Positions 46,798 to 56,334 of a stretch of 64,000 nucleotides of DNA are shown here, piece after piece. The notes under the pieces are model-generated. The model was not told the DNA's origin. It was given only the letters and a program-made list of their open reading frames with translations, and made no database searches. This DNA comes from Allomyces macrogynus ATCC 38327. Lineage: Eukaryota; Blastocladiomycota; Blastocladiomycetes; Blastocladiales; Blastocladiaceae. Where the stretch lies: NCBI GenBank assembly GCA_000151295.1, contig GG745356.1, positions 487,361 through 551,360 of the forward strand, given 5' to 3'. A program made the position numbers and the translations under genes. Within the stretch, counting starts at the first letter, position 1; every line of letters begins with the position of its first letter.

Positions 46798-48006
46798 ATG
46801 GGCAACGGACCTGATTTTTCCAACGACCCTAGTGCCGACGCAGCTGTGGCAGTTCCTCCGCACTTGCTCGAGACTTGCCCGCATCGTGCACACTGGCAGC
46901 TCGTCGTTTCCCGCCCCGATCTCAAAATCGACCAATGGATTGTCAACGATATTCATGGTCATGGACCCGACGTTGTTGCGGGAATGGCTTCCGGACCAAT
47001 TGCCCCGTTCCAGCGCGGCGTGCCGTTACCCTTCCCGCTCGATTTCATGGATGTCCTGCACCTCGTCTCACCCGAGTACGCCGTTTGCGCGCACGCCGTA
47101 CCTTCCGCCACGGGCGCCGATCCACCCATTGAAGCTGCCGTCGTCCTCGTCTCTTTGATCGCTCCTCTTGTTGCGCACCTTGCCGACCCGGCGGCGACAC
47201 TGCTCGTGCCAACCCCCGCACCGCTTCCCACCCCGGATATCGCGTGCTCGCCGCTCGAACTCTGTCCAGCCCTTCCTCCCGCGCTCGTCTCGACGACGGG
47301 CCCGCCATCACCACGCACTGTCTACCTGCACGTGTCGCTCATGGGCGTGATCGACATTGCCGTCCCTCCCGCACCCTGCGGCGCGCGCGTCACGGTAAAA
47401 CCCGTCCTAGTCTCGCGAACGAAACGGCTGACTTGATGGCGCTTTGCCGCAACATGGACGCAGTCGTGCGAACGGGGATTCCCCACCAGGTGTGCATACA
47501 CGTCGCGTTCCCGCTCGACGACCCGGGGGCCAGGAATCCACCCGCCGAAGCCGTGATTTGGACAATCACACCATCGCCGTGATTTGGACAATCACACCAT
47601 CGCCGTGATTTGGACAATCACGCCATCGCCGTACGCGGAAAGCGAAGACGACGAAACGGACTTGAATTACCCGGGCGCCGGTGGCCGACCGCTCGCGATC
47701 CGGCTCGATTTGTGCCCGCCCGTGGCGCAGGCCGCGATCATGACGTACCTCAATTCGCCACGACCCGAATTTTGTTTACCGCTGTTTGACAAAATGCCGT
47801 CGTACGCGTCGAGCGCTTGCGTGCTTGATTCGGAGACGCTGTCGGCGCCCGACACGCTCGCACTGCCGTCACCATCGCTTCCCCTCCCTGGACGCGCGCG
47901 AATGCCGGATCCCAAGCCGTCGCTCCCACCGATTTGGTCGGTCGAGGGCCTGCTCATTTCGACCTTCAACGGTGGTTGCGCCCGGGTCTCGCATGCACGA
48001 CGGTGA
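46798..48006 (+). CDS. Unknown protein interrupted by a 26-base tandem repeat
   Basis: I do not recognise the family. The frame starts MGNGPDFSNDPSADAAVAVP and continues through HWQLVVSRPDLKIDQWIVND, LDFMDVLHLVSPEYAVC and LHVSLMGVIDIAVPP. An intron of roughly 65 bases (5' site about 47388, 3' site GACGCAG near 47462) leads to VRTGIPHQVCIHVAFPLDD. At 47553 a 26-base unit occurs three times. Because two extra copies add 52 bases, the frame breaks: copy 1 and copy 3 read the same peptide VIWTITPSP, but the stop in copy 2 separates them. After copy 3 the frame runs on to 48006. With a single copy the protein would be continuous, so this is either a fresh disruption or an assembly or allele artefact. 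Confidence 0.55.
47553..47630 (+). repeat. 26-base unit, three tandem copies
   Basis: Units start at 47553, 47579 and 47605 with GTGATTTGGACAATCAC. Copies 1 and 2 are identical; copy 3 has one A-to-G change. The period is not a multiple of three and shifts the surrounding reading frame. Confidence 0.95.
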
Positions 48007-48052
48007 CCTCGACCAACACAACCAACCTCAATATACGCATCGCAGCCTCTAT

Positions 48053-49318
48053 TCATTCCAACGACTCGCCATCCGCAACCCCACCCCAATACTCCCTCGC
48101 AAAGAAATGAAACCCGGCTGCGTACCCCGTATGCACCGCGCGCACGGGCGACCGCCCAAAGAAATCCGATACGTCCACGGCCTCGATCTTGAGTGGCGCG
48201 CGCACCCACGGATGCGCGACCATTCCACCGTGCATCACATCGTCATTCGCACCCACATGCGGTCGTGCCACCACCTGCGACCCGTCGGCGTGCCGCACGA
48301 CCTGCGCGGGGGTCAGCGGCGGGTCCGGGATGGGAGGGACGATCCCGACGTGCCCCAGTGCCGCGGACCCGATATTGGCTGCGCGGAAGAGCGTGCCGAG
48401 GACCGCGTCCTGCGGGGTCCAGTAGACGTATTCCGAGCGGCGGGCGAGTGGGATCACGGGAGGTAAAGGCGGCGGGTTCGCATTGTCGCCCCATTGCCGC
48501 GCGTCGTCGGTGCCGGACTCGTCAGCATCGGGCTCGAACCCGCCGCGCTCGTGCGCGCGGCGGAACACGGCGTTCGTCATGGCGGGAGCGCAGAAATGCA
48601 CCGTGTCGGGTCGGTCGTTCGGGTCGAGCAGCGCGAGCGCGTGGCACAGGTGCCGGCAACCGAGCGAGTGGGCCACGACGCGCACGTGGTCGTACTCGCG
48701 CCGCAAGTTCAGGAGAGTTTCGGCGAGATGCGGTGCGCCATCGGCCGACCGTTGCGCGGCGCCCGCGAATTGGATGGCGAGTTTACCGAGGTTGAGCGCC
48801 GCGTCGACCGCGAGTGAGGTGGCGAGTCCGACGGGGGTCAGTTTGCGCAGGGAGAGGAGGCGCGCGGCGATGGTGCCGAGGGTCGCGACGGGGACGGGCA
48901 CGGTGGAGATGTGGGGGAAGATGCCCGAGTGCCAAGAGTACCCGAAGCTCAGGCCGTCCTGTTCTGCGAGAGAGAGGATGCAATAGGTGAGGATGCGCAT
49001 TGGAGCAACGGCCAGGGCCACAGTCATGACGCGGGCATACCCAGTTGTGCTTGGGCGAGAGCGCGAGCAGCTGGTGGCTGGTCAACCATGCGTGGAAGTC
49101 TTTCGGGTTCTCGCCCTCGGCCAGGAATCCTGGATCGCGCGCAGGCCGTTGGTCAGTACACCATTCAATCCTTATCGACAAACGCGTCGCGTCAACAGCA
49201 ACAACTGACCCTTGATGTAGAGCGTGACCTCGCGGTGGTTCGTCTTGGGCAAACGCGTCAAGAGTTGCAAACGGCCCAGCGGGACCAGTGCTGCTCGGAA
49301 AGCGGATGTCGTTGACAT
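48053..49318 (-). CDS. Alpha/beta-hydrolase-like protein
   Basis: Exon 1 starts MSTTSAFRAALVPLGRLQLL and ends TLYIKG. Exon 2 has FLAEGENPKDFHAWLTSHQL. The main exon, from about 49000, has SFGYSWHSG, then a Gly/Leu/Ala-rich helix and the nucleophile elbow VRVVAHSLGCRHLCHAL (A-H-S-L-G in place of G-x-S-x-G). HFCAPAMTNAVF follows, with YVYWTPQDAVLG supplying a candidate acid and HPWVRAPLKIEA or VRAVHTGYAAGF a candidate His. The family includes lipases and esterases; the substrate is unknown. There is no signal peptide. Its 3' end lies 47 bases from the convergent gene at 46798. Confidence 0.72.
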
Positions 49319-49620
49319 GGTGTTGAGCGTGCAGTTGCTTCAGCGGCTCGGCAGCACTTGGTCCACATCAAAACCGAGGAGGAGCGCGTCTAGTGCGCCA
49401 AGTTGTTGAAGCTCTCGTCGTCGTTTTCCACCGTTCGCATTGTTTGCAGCGTCGATCGCCGTATTTACTGCATAGCAACGCGACGGGAGCGGAAAGCTGT
49501 CTTCATAACGGATCACCTGCCCGTGCGTGACCGCGTCAACACTTCCACCCCGCCATTCCTCCACATCTTGTTCAAGCCGTGATGAACCCCACACCAACAT
49601 CAGCAAACCGACGCGAAAAT

Positions 49621-50827
49621 GGCAGCAACATCGGCCAAGGACCCGAGGCAAGAGTTCCAGGCGCTGCTCAAGGACTTGCAGGATGCCGCTTTGCAGGTCA
49701 AGACCGCTGCCGAGCCGCTCAAGGACAAGTGCGTGGCGCGATGGTGACCGATTGAACGATTCGGAGACTCAAATACGGTGGACTGACGCCGTAATGATCG
49801 TGACGACCAGGATCAAGCCGTCGGCCAAGGGTCTGTCGTTTCTCGAAGTCAAGAACCGTACGCGCCGCTCTCGCCGTTCCCAATGGCGCAAGGATCGCTT
49901 GCTCACCGCGCACCGGCTTTCGCAGATTGCATGATGACCTACCTGACGGGCCTCTGCCACGTCACGCACACGAAACTCGGCGGCCAGGCACCGACCGCCT
50001 CCCCCGCGCTCGACTCGCTCCTGGACCTGCGCGTGATCATGGAGAAAATCAAGCCCATGGAGACCAAACTCAAATACCGCATCGACAAGCTGCTCAAGGC
50101 GACCGACGCGGCGCCCGGAGCCTCGGACGCGCTCTCGTTCAAGCCCAACGTGGCCAACTTTGACGACGACGACGACGAGAATGAGGGTGCCGACGCGTCC
50201 GCGTCCGACGCCGACGAGGAAGAAACCAAGGGAGGGACCACGTCGCGCACGGGCGTCTACCGCCCACCGAAACTCGCGCCAGTCCACTACGACGACGGCC
50301 GGAAAGCCGACCGCGCGGCCCGCCGCGCATTGCAGTCGGCTGCGTCGGCGCGACTTGCGCGTGATCTCGAGGACGAGTTTGGCGATGCGCCGGAAGTGCG
50401 CGGGTCGGATGTGGTGCGCAGCGATTCGGCCGCTGCCGAGTCGATTCACAAGCATTTCGCCGACCGGCAGGCGTACGAGGAGGAGCACATGCTGCGTGTC
50501 AACTGGACGCGTGCGGATAAGAAAAAACGTAGCCAGCTCGAGCGTGTCGGGCTGACGAACGAGTTGCTGAACCTGAACGAGGATTTTGGCGGGGCGGTGG
50601 ACGACGATACGGCCGATTTTGAGGACGTGCTGTCGTATGTCGACAAGCGCGGCAAGAAGAAGCGCGGGCGGCATGCCGATGACGAGGATGATGTGGATTT
50701 GGTGTCGAGGAGCGCCAAGCGCGGGCCGTCAACCGACTTTGCGCAACGCAAGACGGCGGCCAAGCGCAGTTTGCATCGCACGGTCGGGCGCGAGAACAAG
50801 CGCCGAAAATCGGCAGGTCATCAATGA
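49621..50827 (+). CDS. LCP5: Lcp5/neuroguidin-like U3 snoRNP-associated ribosome biogenesis factor
   Basis: Exons 49621-49728, about 49811-49857 and 49926-50827. The Sas10/C1D domain reads AKGLSFLEVKN, then MMTYLTGLCHVTH, LDSLLDLRVIMEKIKPMETK and LKYRIDKLLKA. A long acidic region follows, then VYRPPKLAPVHYDD, EEEHMLRVNWTRADKKKRSQ and a basic C-terminus (RENKRRKSAGHQ) resembling nucleolar localisation sequences. Lcp5 acts in the SSU processome for 18S rRNA maturation; neuroguidin is its animal relative. The RPPKxxP element after the domain is a family hallmark. Confidence 0.9.
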
Positions 50828-50889
50828 TGTGGGGGATTCTCAATCAAACACGTTTCATTCTTTTCGTGCTTTTTTTTAAACTGTTGCTC

Positions 50890-52880
50890 TCACACTTCAA
50901 GTCGAGTTTCGACCACTATGCAACTGCTTGTCCGCATCACGCGAGTCCATAAATGCACCATCGTTGCAGCATTATTCAAATGCCAGCGAGCGTTTGATGC
51001 AAACTTCAGACCATCTGGCCACCATCAATGCATGTAGCAGATTTGCCACTGGGTCCAATGGGTCGTTCTGGTGCTGGCTCAACGTCACAACATGCAAGGT
51101 GACCACGACAGTCAATTTCACAGCTGATGCTGTCGTGGTATTGCCCCAAGCACGCCATTGCTGCTGATCAAAGTAGTCCTCGTGTGTGTGCAGGAAGTCA
51201 GGAGGGTGCCAAGACGCCTTGAGCAGCATTCTGACCATGGTGATCACAGATCAGCCTCAAGGCAGCAAAATTGGCCAGTCCAAACAAATGGCCCAGTCTG
51301 TCCATGATTGGCGTGTGTTGCCAAGATAGCAGATGCATTTGTATTCTATTCACTCAGCAAATTCAAAAAGAAACCACCAGCTCTCACACCAAATGGTCAA
51401 CTCCAATCCCATGCCACTCTCTGCACCCATGGCCTAGGCCTTGGTGCATGCACAGTGGGTAGCCCAGGAAGACAAGCATTGACACGGTCATGCCAAACTT
51501 GGAGACGACTGGCTTGAGGCCAATGCCCCTGTACGAGGTGCCATTCCAGGAATTAATCACAATGACATTTGAGACATAATGTGTGTGACTCAGTTGCCAT
51601 GCACTGGTGTGTCCTTTTCACTTGCAACCTCTGAACACATGCAAGCACTCTGTCAACAAAATTGATATAATGATCAAACTCAATGTCATTGTCAGGGCAG
51701 CATGAAGTGCAGCACGCATTCGACTTCAGCATTCCCACCATCATGTTGATTACAGCTTGACCTTGTAGATAGCCCCACCCCACTTGGTCACATTGACCCA
51801 CTGCAACCATGACCAGATGTGGTCAATGACCTGCTTGGGCTGTTCCTGGTTGACCCAGTGGCCAGCAAGCTCCATGTGCAAAAAACATTCAAGTCCACCA
51901 TTCTGTCAGCTGAACAAACTGCTCCCACCCCCAAAATCAATCCTAAAGCATACCTTGACTGTAAGCTTGGGCAAGAACTGGCCCTGGTGCACACCCATGG
52001 TTGGCAGGAAACACAGGTCGCACCTGACCATCATGAGCAAGAGTGGCACCTTGATCACATGGCAGCTCACATCAGCCTTGACAAGCAGCAGCAACTCATT
52101 GTCAAAGTTGATTTTGCACACATGGTACCCACAGATGCCACTGTGGAACCCCATGCACTTGAACATGCACACATAGTAATCCTGCAGATTCTCATCATTG
52201 TGCAGAACACACCTGGGCATGTGCGACTTGAGCAGTGGGTGTAAGTTGGCAGTGTCAGCACTGGGCAAGAACACCTTCAACAGAATGCTCAGGTCAAGGT
52301 GGCTGTGTGTCCTTGGAAGAAGAGTGTGAGCACATGCTCAACTCAGCGTCCATGGTGGGATCAACGTTTTGCTCATTGAAGACGACCTGGTACACAAAAT
52401 GTGGCAGCATCTTTTCCAGGTCGTGCATTGGGTAGAAGTGTGTGTGCAGTGGCAAGTAAGGGACACACAGGCTGCCAGCAGCATCAACGAGTTGTGGGTG
52501 GTGGAGCAGCATATAGAAGACAAAGAAGCTTCCCCAAAAGCTTGGACATGGCATTTCATTACAAAGTGGTCACCTGTGTGATTGTGGTGCAGAGGCAAAT
52601 CATATCAGTCGTGACCAATCCAGACGAGTTTACACATGCGCTTGCTGTTGGTGATGGCAGCAAGCAATGGCTGAAGGACTCGGGGTCAGTCAGGTCCATG
52701 GTAAAGCGCTCTTGTGCAGGCAAGTCGAGGCTGGCCATTTTGCTGACCATTGTGGTCATGTCGTTTGTGCCAGTCGGTGCGTGACGGTCTTTGAGAGGGA
52801 GCGCGGTCGTGGCAGTGTGGGTCGAATCATGGTCGGAGTATTGCTGGTGATGGCCATGGTCGTGGGCATCAGCCGAACCG
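50890..52880. other. CpG-depleted relic of unknown origin
   Basis: About 2 kb nearly lacking CpG and rich in TpG and CpA. On the minus strand coding-like pieces can be read: MASLDLPAQERFTMDLTDPE at about 52738, LVDAAGSLCVPYLPLHTHFY, PHFVYQVVFNEQNVDPTMDA, LHPLLKSHMPRCVLHNDENL, FDHYINFVDRVLACVQRLQV and AVKLTVVVTLHVVTLSQHQN at 51100. They change frame repeatedly and meet stops. I see no transposase, reverse transcriptase or RuvC motif. Orientation and composition match the LRR pseudogene at 41.6-43.4 kb, so it may be another member or another multicopy family. Confidence 0.5.
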
Positions 52881-53201
52881 ACGGTGCCGACTGTCGAACT
52901 GAAACAGGGGCACCAACGTGAGCAAGCAACGCGTCAAGGGGATGCGGTGGATTTATCCTTGTGGTGTGTAGCGCGCGTGGTGTGCATGTCAAAAGCACCT
53001 TACCGCTCATTACTGGTCAGCTGTGTTTCTCCACGGCACGCCACCACCCTCTCCACCGCCGCCCACCGCCACCGCTGCCACAGCTGCGAACGCTCCCCCG
53101 CACCGACGACGACTGTGGCCCGCGGACGCGCTCCAAGTCCCCGCACTGCGCGCGGCCCGCGCTCCGGCCCGCGCGCCGCGTTGGATCCTCCAAGTCGCGT
53201 C

Positions 53202-54620
53202 ATGGCCCATCCAGCTGCACCCTCATCCACGACCACAACGACAGCGACAACGCGGCCCCTGACCGAGCTCGCCAACCATCCGGCCGCTCCCAAGCTCGTC
53301 TTCCGTGCTGCGCCCGCATACGTGCACGGCAACCATGCAGCCGAAGCGCCTCCGTGCCATAAACCAAGTTCACGCCGATCGGCCCCGACACGGTCGGGTC
53401 TGCCCGTGGGTGCGCGCGCTGCGTCTGTCTCTGCTGCCGACCTGCGCACCGCACCGCCGCCAGCACCCGGTGCCCCGCCGTGGCCGCCTGTTCCGCCATT
53501 GCACCGTGCCGGGTCGGTCGACTGGACAGGCCGCCCACCCGCTGGACCCGTCGACCCGCGTCTCGATCTGGCCAGTCCCGCATTCGATCCGGCATTCGCA
53601 CTTGCTGCACCTCCTACTGGTGGCGCACCGCCGCTCACGCACGCGTTTCCGCTCTACGACAACGTTGCGCAGTACGCCGGTTTGTTGTGGGAGCCGACGG
53701 GACTCGCTGTTGGCGATCTGTGTGACCAGATAGCAAATGCCGACCCGGTCACGGCCGTGCGCGCGTGGCGCGCGTGGAAGAGTCGCGCCGACGACGTGCA
53801 CACGACCTGGCACGCGGAGCGCAGGCGACGTGCCGAGGCGAGAGCAGCGGCGGATCGCGAGCGCCGTGCGGTCGAGGAGCGCGACCGATTGAAATTTGAA
53901 CGGCTGCGTGCGCGTGAAGGTGCGCTTTCGCTTGCAAAGGCGGTGCAGGACGTGGCGAACAATGTGTGGGCCAAGGGTAACGTCGCGATGCCGCCGGGAA
54001 CGCCGCCGCAAGCCAAGGGGTCACGCCGGCGTGGACGCCGGCGATTTGCGCGTGGTGGCGGCGGTGGTGCCGGTCGCGGACGTGGTGGAAGAGGAGCGGG
54101 TCGCACTCCACCGCATGGAGGTAGATCGACACGGTCATTGTGGTCACCCGCGAGCGCACAATCTCCACCACCGGCCGGTCCTTGGCCTGGCGCATCACCT
54201 TTAAGTGTCCGGTCTCCCGCGTCGCCCACGGCCTGGCCCAATGCGCCGTCGCCGATGCAAGTTTCCCCCATGCCTGTGGGCAACTTTTGGTCGCCGACCG
54301 GTCCCGTGCAGCCCGACTTCATGACCTCGCCGCCTGTCGCCTCACCACCGTACGCACCCGATCTGCGTTGGTCGCCCAACGCTCCGCTTGACGCGGCGCA
54401 CTGGTCGCCCATGTCGTCTGCCCCCTCCCACCCCGCGCACTCGCCTCTTGCATCTCGTACTGCTCCGCAGCATCACCACGCCCTTCCTCCACCCCCGATC
54501 CTGACCCGCCCTTCTCGGGGCGTTCTATTCCCAACCGTGCCCGCACCACAGAGTGCGCCGGCGCACGCTGGACCTGCGGCGCCGCGCGCAGCGCCCTGGC
54601 ACAGGCCCAGCGGTTCGTGA
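53202..54620 (+). CDS. Proline-rich protein with a coiled segment and an RGG box
   Basis: Not recognised as a named family. The frame of 472 residues from ATG 53202 has a Pro/Ala-rich N-terminus. A compact part (PLYDNVAQYAGLLWEPTGLA, then VTAVRAWRAWKSRADDVHTT) leads into an Arg/Glu-rich helix likely to be coiled (RRAEARAAADRERRAVEERD). An RGG/GR-rich box (GGGGGAGRGRGGRGAGR) and a Pro/Ser/Met-rich tail follow. The tail repeats WSP and SP motifs at least eight times. RGG boxes bind RNA or G-quadruplexes and are arginine-methylated; an RNA-binding or condensate role is inference. The frame is open upstream to 52884 without conserved sequence. Confidence 0.6.
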   Translation: MAHPAAPSSTTTTTATTRPLTELANHPAAPKLVFRAAPAYVHGNHAAEAPPCHKPSSRRSAPTRSGLPVGARAASVSAADLRTAPPPAPGAPPWPPVPPLHRAGSVDWTGRPPAGPVDPRLDLASPAFDPAFALAAPPTGGAPPLTHAFPLYDNVAQYAGLLWEPTGLAVGDLCDQIANADPVTAVRAWRAWKSRADDVHTTWHAERRRRAEARAAADRERRAVEERDRLKFERLRAREGALSLAKAVQDVANNVWAKGNVAMPPGTPPQAKGSRRRGRRRFARGGGGGAGRGRGGRGAGRTPPHGGRSTRSLWSPASAQSPPPAGPWPGASPLSVRSPASPTAWPNAPSPMQVSPMPVGNFWSPTGPVQPDFMTSPPVASPPYAPDLRWSPNAPLDAAHWSPMSSAPSHPAHSPLASRTAPQHHHALPPPPILTRPSRGVLFPTVPAPQSAPAHAGPAAPRAAPWHRPSGS

Positions 54621-54741
54621 TTTGCTTGTTATCGTTGATATATGATGAAATCCGCTTTATCAAGTGGCCTGATGCGACAGATTTTCATGCCGAGAGAAAC
54701 CGGCCGATTGATAGCGTCCACCCGTCAACGACGCGATTCGC

Positions 54742-55690
54742 ATGCACTTGTTCATTCCGGATACGATCAAGGCTGCGCTCTTCTCGGAGATTCTCGCTGC
54801 GATGGTGCATGCTGGGCTTGTCGCCGCGGTCACGGACCTGTTTCGAAATCCGGAAGTGGATCCGGCGCGCGACAAAGGCCAGATCCTGCAGGCGGCCATG
54901 GGCAAAGTTCAATCAACAGGCGCATGTTGGCTCCAGTCCACATAAGGTGATGACCATCAAGGGACGGGCGGCATTGTGGAGACGAGACGACCAGCGCGGG
55001 TCTTGTCGCAGATCGAAGCCCTCCCGCGCGTCGTGCTCGATGTTCTTGTTACTGCTCTTGTGCCCAACCCGAATCTCAAGCCCGACTGTTATGACTCGCC
55101 CTCGCACTTCGTGTATTATGAAGAAGTGGAGGCTTTGATGCAGCTTGCCCATGCTTCACCCGTCCTGTACGCTCCTGCGCTTCGCTAGGCCATTCGCATC
55201 GCGCCAAGCTGGTTTACGACCTTGTCATCACCGTAATGGCGAAGTGCGTTGTTGGAACCGATCGGTATCTGAACAATGGTCATGGTTTGATTGGGTCCAT
55301 TGGCAAGTGACGGTGGACATGAGAAATGACACTAGCACGATGCCGCGCCTGTATTCGATTACCGACGTCGTGTGGCAAACGGCGCCAGAAATGCTTCGCC
55401 CAGATTTGGAGCGACATGAGTGTGTCACCATCCAGGTGCCGTGTCATACGGTCCCTGATCTGCTCCATCACGTTTGACAGTTCTTTGTGAGTGAAGACTG
55501 GCCCGCGCTCCCGCAGTTTGTTGTGGATCTTACCACACCTTGGGAAACTGTCCCAGAGTCCCCCGTCACGATCAGGCATAAAGCGGCGGCCGTCGTGGCG
55601 CGGTACGCGCTCGAGGATGTCGATCCGACACCGCCGGGGGTGAAGAAGGCTGACGTCCAGTCTTGGTCGGGCGTCACATCGACGATGTGA
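54742..55690 (+). CDS. Unknown split gene, possibly degenerate
   Basis: Coding-like pieces on the plus strand: MHLFIPDTIKAALFSEILAA with LVAAVTDLFRNPEVDPARDK (54742-54920), QIEALPRVVLDVLVTALVPN with DSPSHFVYYEEVEALMQLAH (about 55012-55180), KLVYDLVITVMAKCVVGTDR (about 55205-55310), RLYSITDVVWQTAPEMLRPD (about 55345-55480), and DWPALPQFVVDLTTPWETVP to the stop at 55690. Helix-rich, with HEAT-like periodicity. Some junctions have AG acceptors (GTCGCAG at 55011, TTGACAG at 55480), but others lack introns of the usual length, so parts may be broken. A minus-strand frame with a signal peptide overlaps the last piece; only one of the two is likely real. Confidence 0.45.
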
Positions 55691-55763
55691 GCATGCGCCG
55701 ACCCGGCCGCGAGACCGAGCAGGGCGAGTGTCGCAATGAGCGCGATCGTCGTATGTTGAGCCA
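55468..55763 (-). CDS. Possible small secreted protein, antisense to the preceding gene
   Basis: From ATG 55763 the frame begins MAQHTTIALIATLALLGLAA and GSAHAH, a textbook signal peptide with an A-x-A cleavage site. HIVDVTPDQDWTSAFFTPGG and a Ser/Thr-rich part with three cysteines follow; stop at about 55468. It lies antisense to the last exon of the plus-strand reading at 54742-55690. No family is recognised. It may continue through introns. Confidence 0.35.
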
Positions 55764-56334
55764 TGGTCCAAAGCCAAGCTCGTGCGGTGCGGGTCGGGTG
55801 CTGGGATGAAGTGTGGATAAACGTGGACAATTGCGCTGCTGGGCCGGCGACAGGGGAGAGAGGGCTGCCACGCGATGCACTGGAACACGAGAAATTTTGT
55901 TGAGCAGGGAGCTGAAAAAGCGGCGCGCTAGCGCCCAAGGCGATCAAGCCGATGTTTGGCTGTGGTTTTCTGGATGTGCGCCGGCGTTGGCGGCGTTCGA
56001 AGGTGGTTTGCACGGGCCAAAGCCAAATCGAACACAAAGGGAACAATGGAAGCCGTCGGCGAAACAGCGTGCCACGCTTCGCTCAATCCAGATGTTTTTG
56101 ATGCGCGTTTTGGTTCGCTGCGTGCCAATCTGGGGAGGAAATGGATATGGGGAGAGTGGGGAGGGGTGCGTGAGCCGTGAAGAAGGCTGCGATGTTGCTG
56201 CGATCCTGGTTGTGTAATCTGACGCAGTAAGTCTGGCAAAAATACAGCAGCAGCAGCAGCAGCATAGAGCTGATATTTTGCTCTTCAGACTGCTCCAGCA
56301 CGGTTCCATCCATTCGCCCAGCCCAGCCCAGTCC

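Noticed and set aside
50890..52880. Second Fanzor copy
   Set aside because: The region shares composition with the 1-570 relic, but no TSK-x-C zinc ribbon or D-x-NAAxNI motif was found on either strand.
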